Assembly (NCBI RefSeq): GCF_009936375.1 | Contig: NZ_AP022332.1 | Span: 3,256,501-3,320,500 of the forward strand | From: Methylosinus sp. C49 | GTDB taxonomy: Bacteria > Pseudomonadota > Alphaproteobacteria > Rhizobiales > Beijerinckiaceae | Direction: 5' to 3' | DNA: 64,000 bases | In this document: piece after piece, positions 62,733-64,000 of the stretch | How positions within the stretch are numbered: the first letter of the stretch is position 1 | Layout: each line of letters starts with the position of its first letter | Position numbers and translations under genes: made by a program | The notes under the pieces: generated by a model | Seen by the model: only the letters and a program-made list of their open reading frames with translations | Told to the model about the DNA's origin: nothing | Databases searched by the model: none

Positions 62733-63608
62733 CTACTCCGCAGCCTCGCGCGGCGCACGATGACGCAGGCCGAACATATAAGCGCGCGCCAGATTGCGGC
62801 CGCTTCTGCGATCATGCTCGGTGAGCAGGCGCAGAGCGAGATCGGCAGAGCGATAGCAATCATGCGCGATCTGCGCGACGCCGATCAATTCGTCGTCGGC
62901 GAGCAGATCGAGACGCATGAAGTCGCGCACGAAAATCGCGTCGCTCCAGACGATCTGGCTCATGCCGGCGAAGACATTATTGCCGAGCATCAAAGGCTTG
63001 AGCACGCGGCTCATCAGCGGCGTGAAGCGATGCAGCACATAGCCCTGCGAACGCAGAAACAGCTCGATTTCCGAGAATAGCGGCTGGCCTTCATAGAGCG
63101 GCAGAAACTCGACCTCGATATGGAGAACAGAGGCGCGCCGCAATCTTTCGACGGCGTTTTGCAGGATCATCAGCTCCGCGCCCTGCACGTCCAATTCCAG
63201 AAATGTCGCGCCTTCGGTCTCGGCCACATCGTCGAGCCGCACAGTGTCGATCTCTTGCGTCGCGACGACTTCCGACCAGACGGGAAAGCCGTGGAACAAC
63301 TCCATCGCCGCTGGATTGGGCTTCAGCAGCGAGGTCATGTCGCGCGCGGCGCATATGTGCAGCGTATGGCGTCCGCCATCGCCGACCGCGTGCGGCAGAT
63401 AGACATCGCCCGGATTTTTGCGCGCGTTCAGCTCTTCGACGGCGGCCTCGTCGGGCTCGAAGCCGACGATGGTCGCCTCGCCGCCGCGCAGCAGAGGCGC
63501 ATAGACCGGCTCACCGCTGATATGGCGCGCGCCTATGTCGATGATCTTGTGCGGGACGCTCGCCCCGGCGAGCTCGATGAAAGGAGGGAGACGGTCCGCA
63601 GGTTCCAT
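62733..63608 (-). CDS. FkbM-family SAM-dependent methyltransferase
   Basis: 291 residues. An N-terminal Rossmann half with KIIDIGARHISGEPVYAPLL, then ATIVGFEPDEAAVEELN, and the FkbM-specific acidic segment ATFLELDVQGAELMILQNAV followed by HIEVEFLPLYEGQPLF. FkbM enzymes O-methylate sugars or polyketides, often in surface-glycan clusters; the substrate here is not evident. The tail RRSGRNLARAYMFGLR is duplicated as a fragment at 62085-62131. Confidence 0.88.
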   Translation of the reverse strand: MEPADRLPPFIELAGASVPHKIIDIGARHISGEPVYAPLLRGGEATIVGFEPDEAAVEELNARKNPGDVYLPHAVGDGGRHTLHICAARDMTSLLKPNPAAMELFHGFPVWSEVVATQEIDTVRLDDVAETEGATFLELDVQGAELMILQNAVERLRRASVLHIEVEFLPLYEGQPLFSEIELFLRSQGYVLHRFTPLMSRVLKPLMLGNNVFAGMSQIVWSDAIFVRDFMRLDLLADDELIGVAQIAHDCYRSADLALRLLTEHDRRSGRNLARAYMFGLRHRAPREAAE

Positions 63609-63719
63609 GAAAGCCTCGCCCGATAGCCGGCGCGTCGATCGGGCGAGGACGGTGCGCTGGAATCATCCGCTAGTATGGAGCGAGCTTTGAGCGCCGCCGC
63701 TTGCGCGGGACTGGCGCGC

Positions 63720-64000
63720 TCATTTCTGGCAGTCGCGGCAGAAGAAGGTCGAGCGCCCGCTCTGGATCACGCGCGAGACATGGCCGCGGCAGCCCGGCGT
63801 CGGACAGGGCGCGTCCTCGCGGTCATAGACGCGGAAGGAGTGCTGGAAATAGCCGAGCGAGCCGTCGGTCTGGCGATGGTCGCGCAGGCTGGAGCCGCCC
63901 GCCTCTATCGCCTCGCCCAGAACCCGCTTGATCGCCTCGACGAGATCGACGAGACCGCGTTTCGGCTTGCCCTTGGCGTCGACCAGCGTTCCGGCGGCGC
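63720..64000 (-). CDS. mutM: formamidopyrimidine-DNA glycosylase, C-terminal part, cut by window edge
   Basis: The last 93 codons of MutM/Fpg. The C-terminal zinc finger is present: [20 protein letters not shown], then TFFCRDCQK and the stop at 63720-63722. Upstream is the conserved [20 protein letters not shown] region. Excises 8-oxoguanine. In related Rhizobiales mutM lies next to echA-rpsT-dnaA; here the same-strand echA is 22 kb away. Confidence 0.92.
   Translation of the reverse strand, partial: AAGTLVDAKGKPKRGLVDLVEAIKRVLGEAIEAGGSSLRDHRQTDGSLGYFQHSFRVYDREDAPCPTPGCRGHVSRVIQSGRSTFFCRDCQK

Overview
The window is high-GC bacterial chromosome with densely packed genes. It reads as an alphaproteobacterium of the Rhizobiales/Hyphomicrobiales. 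The evidence is the lnt - PraR-like regulator - metK - trmB order, the dnaA - rpsT - enoyl-CoA hydratase order, hrcA, a TPR/thioredoxin CnoX, an OpgC-type protein and TPR-GT41 glycosyltransferases. A type II methanotroph (Methylosinus/Methylocystis) would fit, but nothing here proves it. I saw no rRNA, tRNA, CRISPR array, prophage or intact insertion sequence.

Left part (1-26.6 kb), mostly housekeeping. It holds the start of der, a YfgM-like TPR protein, a 2Fe-2S ferredoxin, and a YjfL/YjfM/YjfC-like set (DUF350 membrane protein, Gly/Ser-rich membrane protein, glutathionylspermidine-synthase-like ATP-grasp enzyme) with an extra Gly-rich paralogue. A flavodoxin follows, then lnt, the HTH regulator, metK, trmB, cnoX, a Lon-substrate-binding-domain protein, a Trm112-like protein and tesB. 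Next is a nitrogen-controlled glnK-amtB operon behind a sigma-54-type promoter, closed by a strong terminator. After hrcA and a patatin come polysaccharide genes (two tandem paralogous glycosyltransferases, a GT-A-like protein, an LptF/G-like permease, a Wzm/Wzt-type ABC exporter), then trxA and modBC.

Centre (26.6-37.6 kb). An 8.4-kb gene encodes a giant Ser/Thr-rich protein built almost wholly of octapeptides. These are organised into 22 nearly identical, in-frame 327-bp (109-residue) units. Directly downstream on the same strand is a soluble TPR-GT41 (OGT/HMW1C/FlmG-type) protein glycosyltransferase. I propose that the two form a dedicated substrate-glycosyltransferase system, and this is the most interesting object in the window.

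Right part (37.6-64 kb). dnaA, rpsT, echA, an Rrf2 regulator, dut and coaBC all lie on the minus strand. They are followed by a single-polypeptide type IIG/ISP restriction-modification enzyme with a small partner gene, recF, opgC with a GDSL hydrolase, a PAP2 protein and ung. Then come an XRE regulator, a SulP transporter and a Cca-like HD domain that has lost its HD dyad, a two-component system, an ABC-2 exporter, an FkbM methyltransferase and the 3' end of mutM. In related Rhizobiales mutM is usually close to echA, so about 22 kb seems to separate them here. Two recombination scars with truncated gene tails (ung; FkbM methyltransferase joined to an ABC ATPase head) support past rearrangement of this arm.
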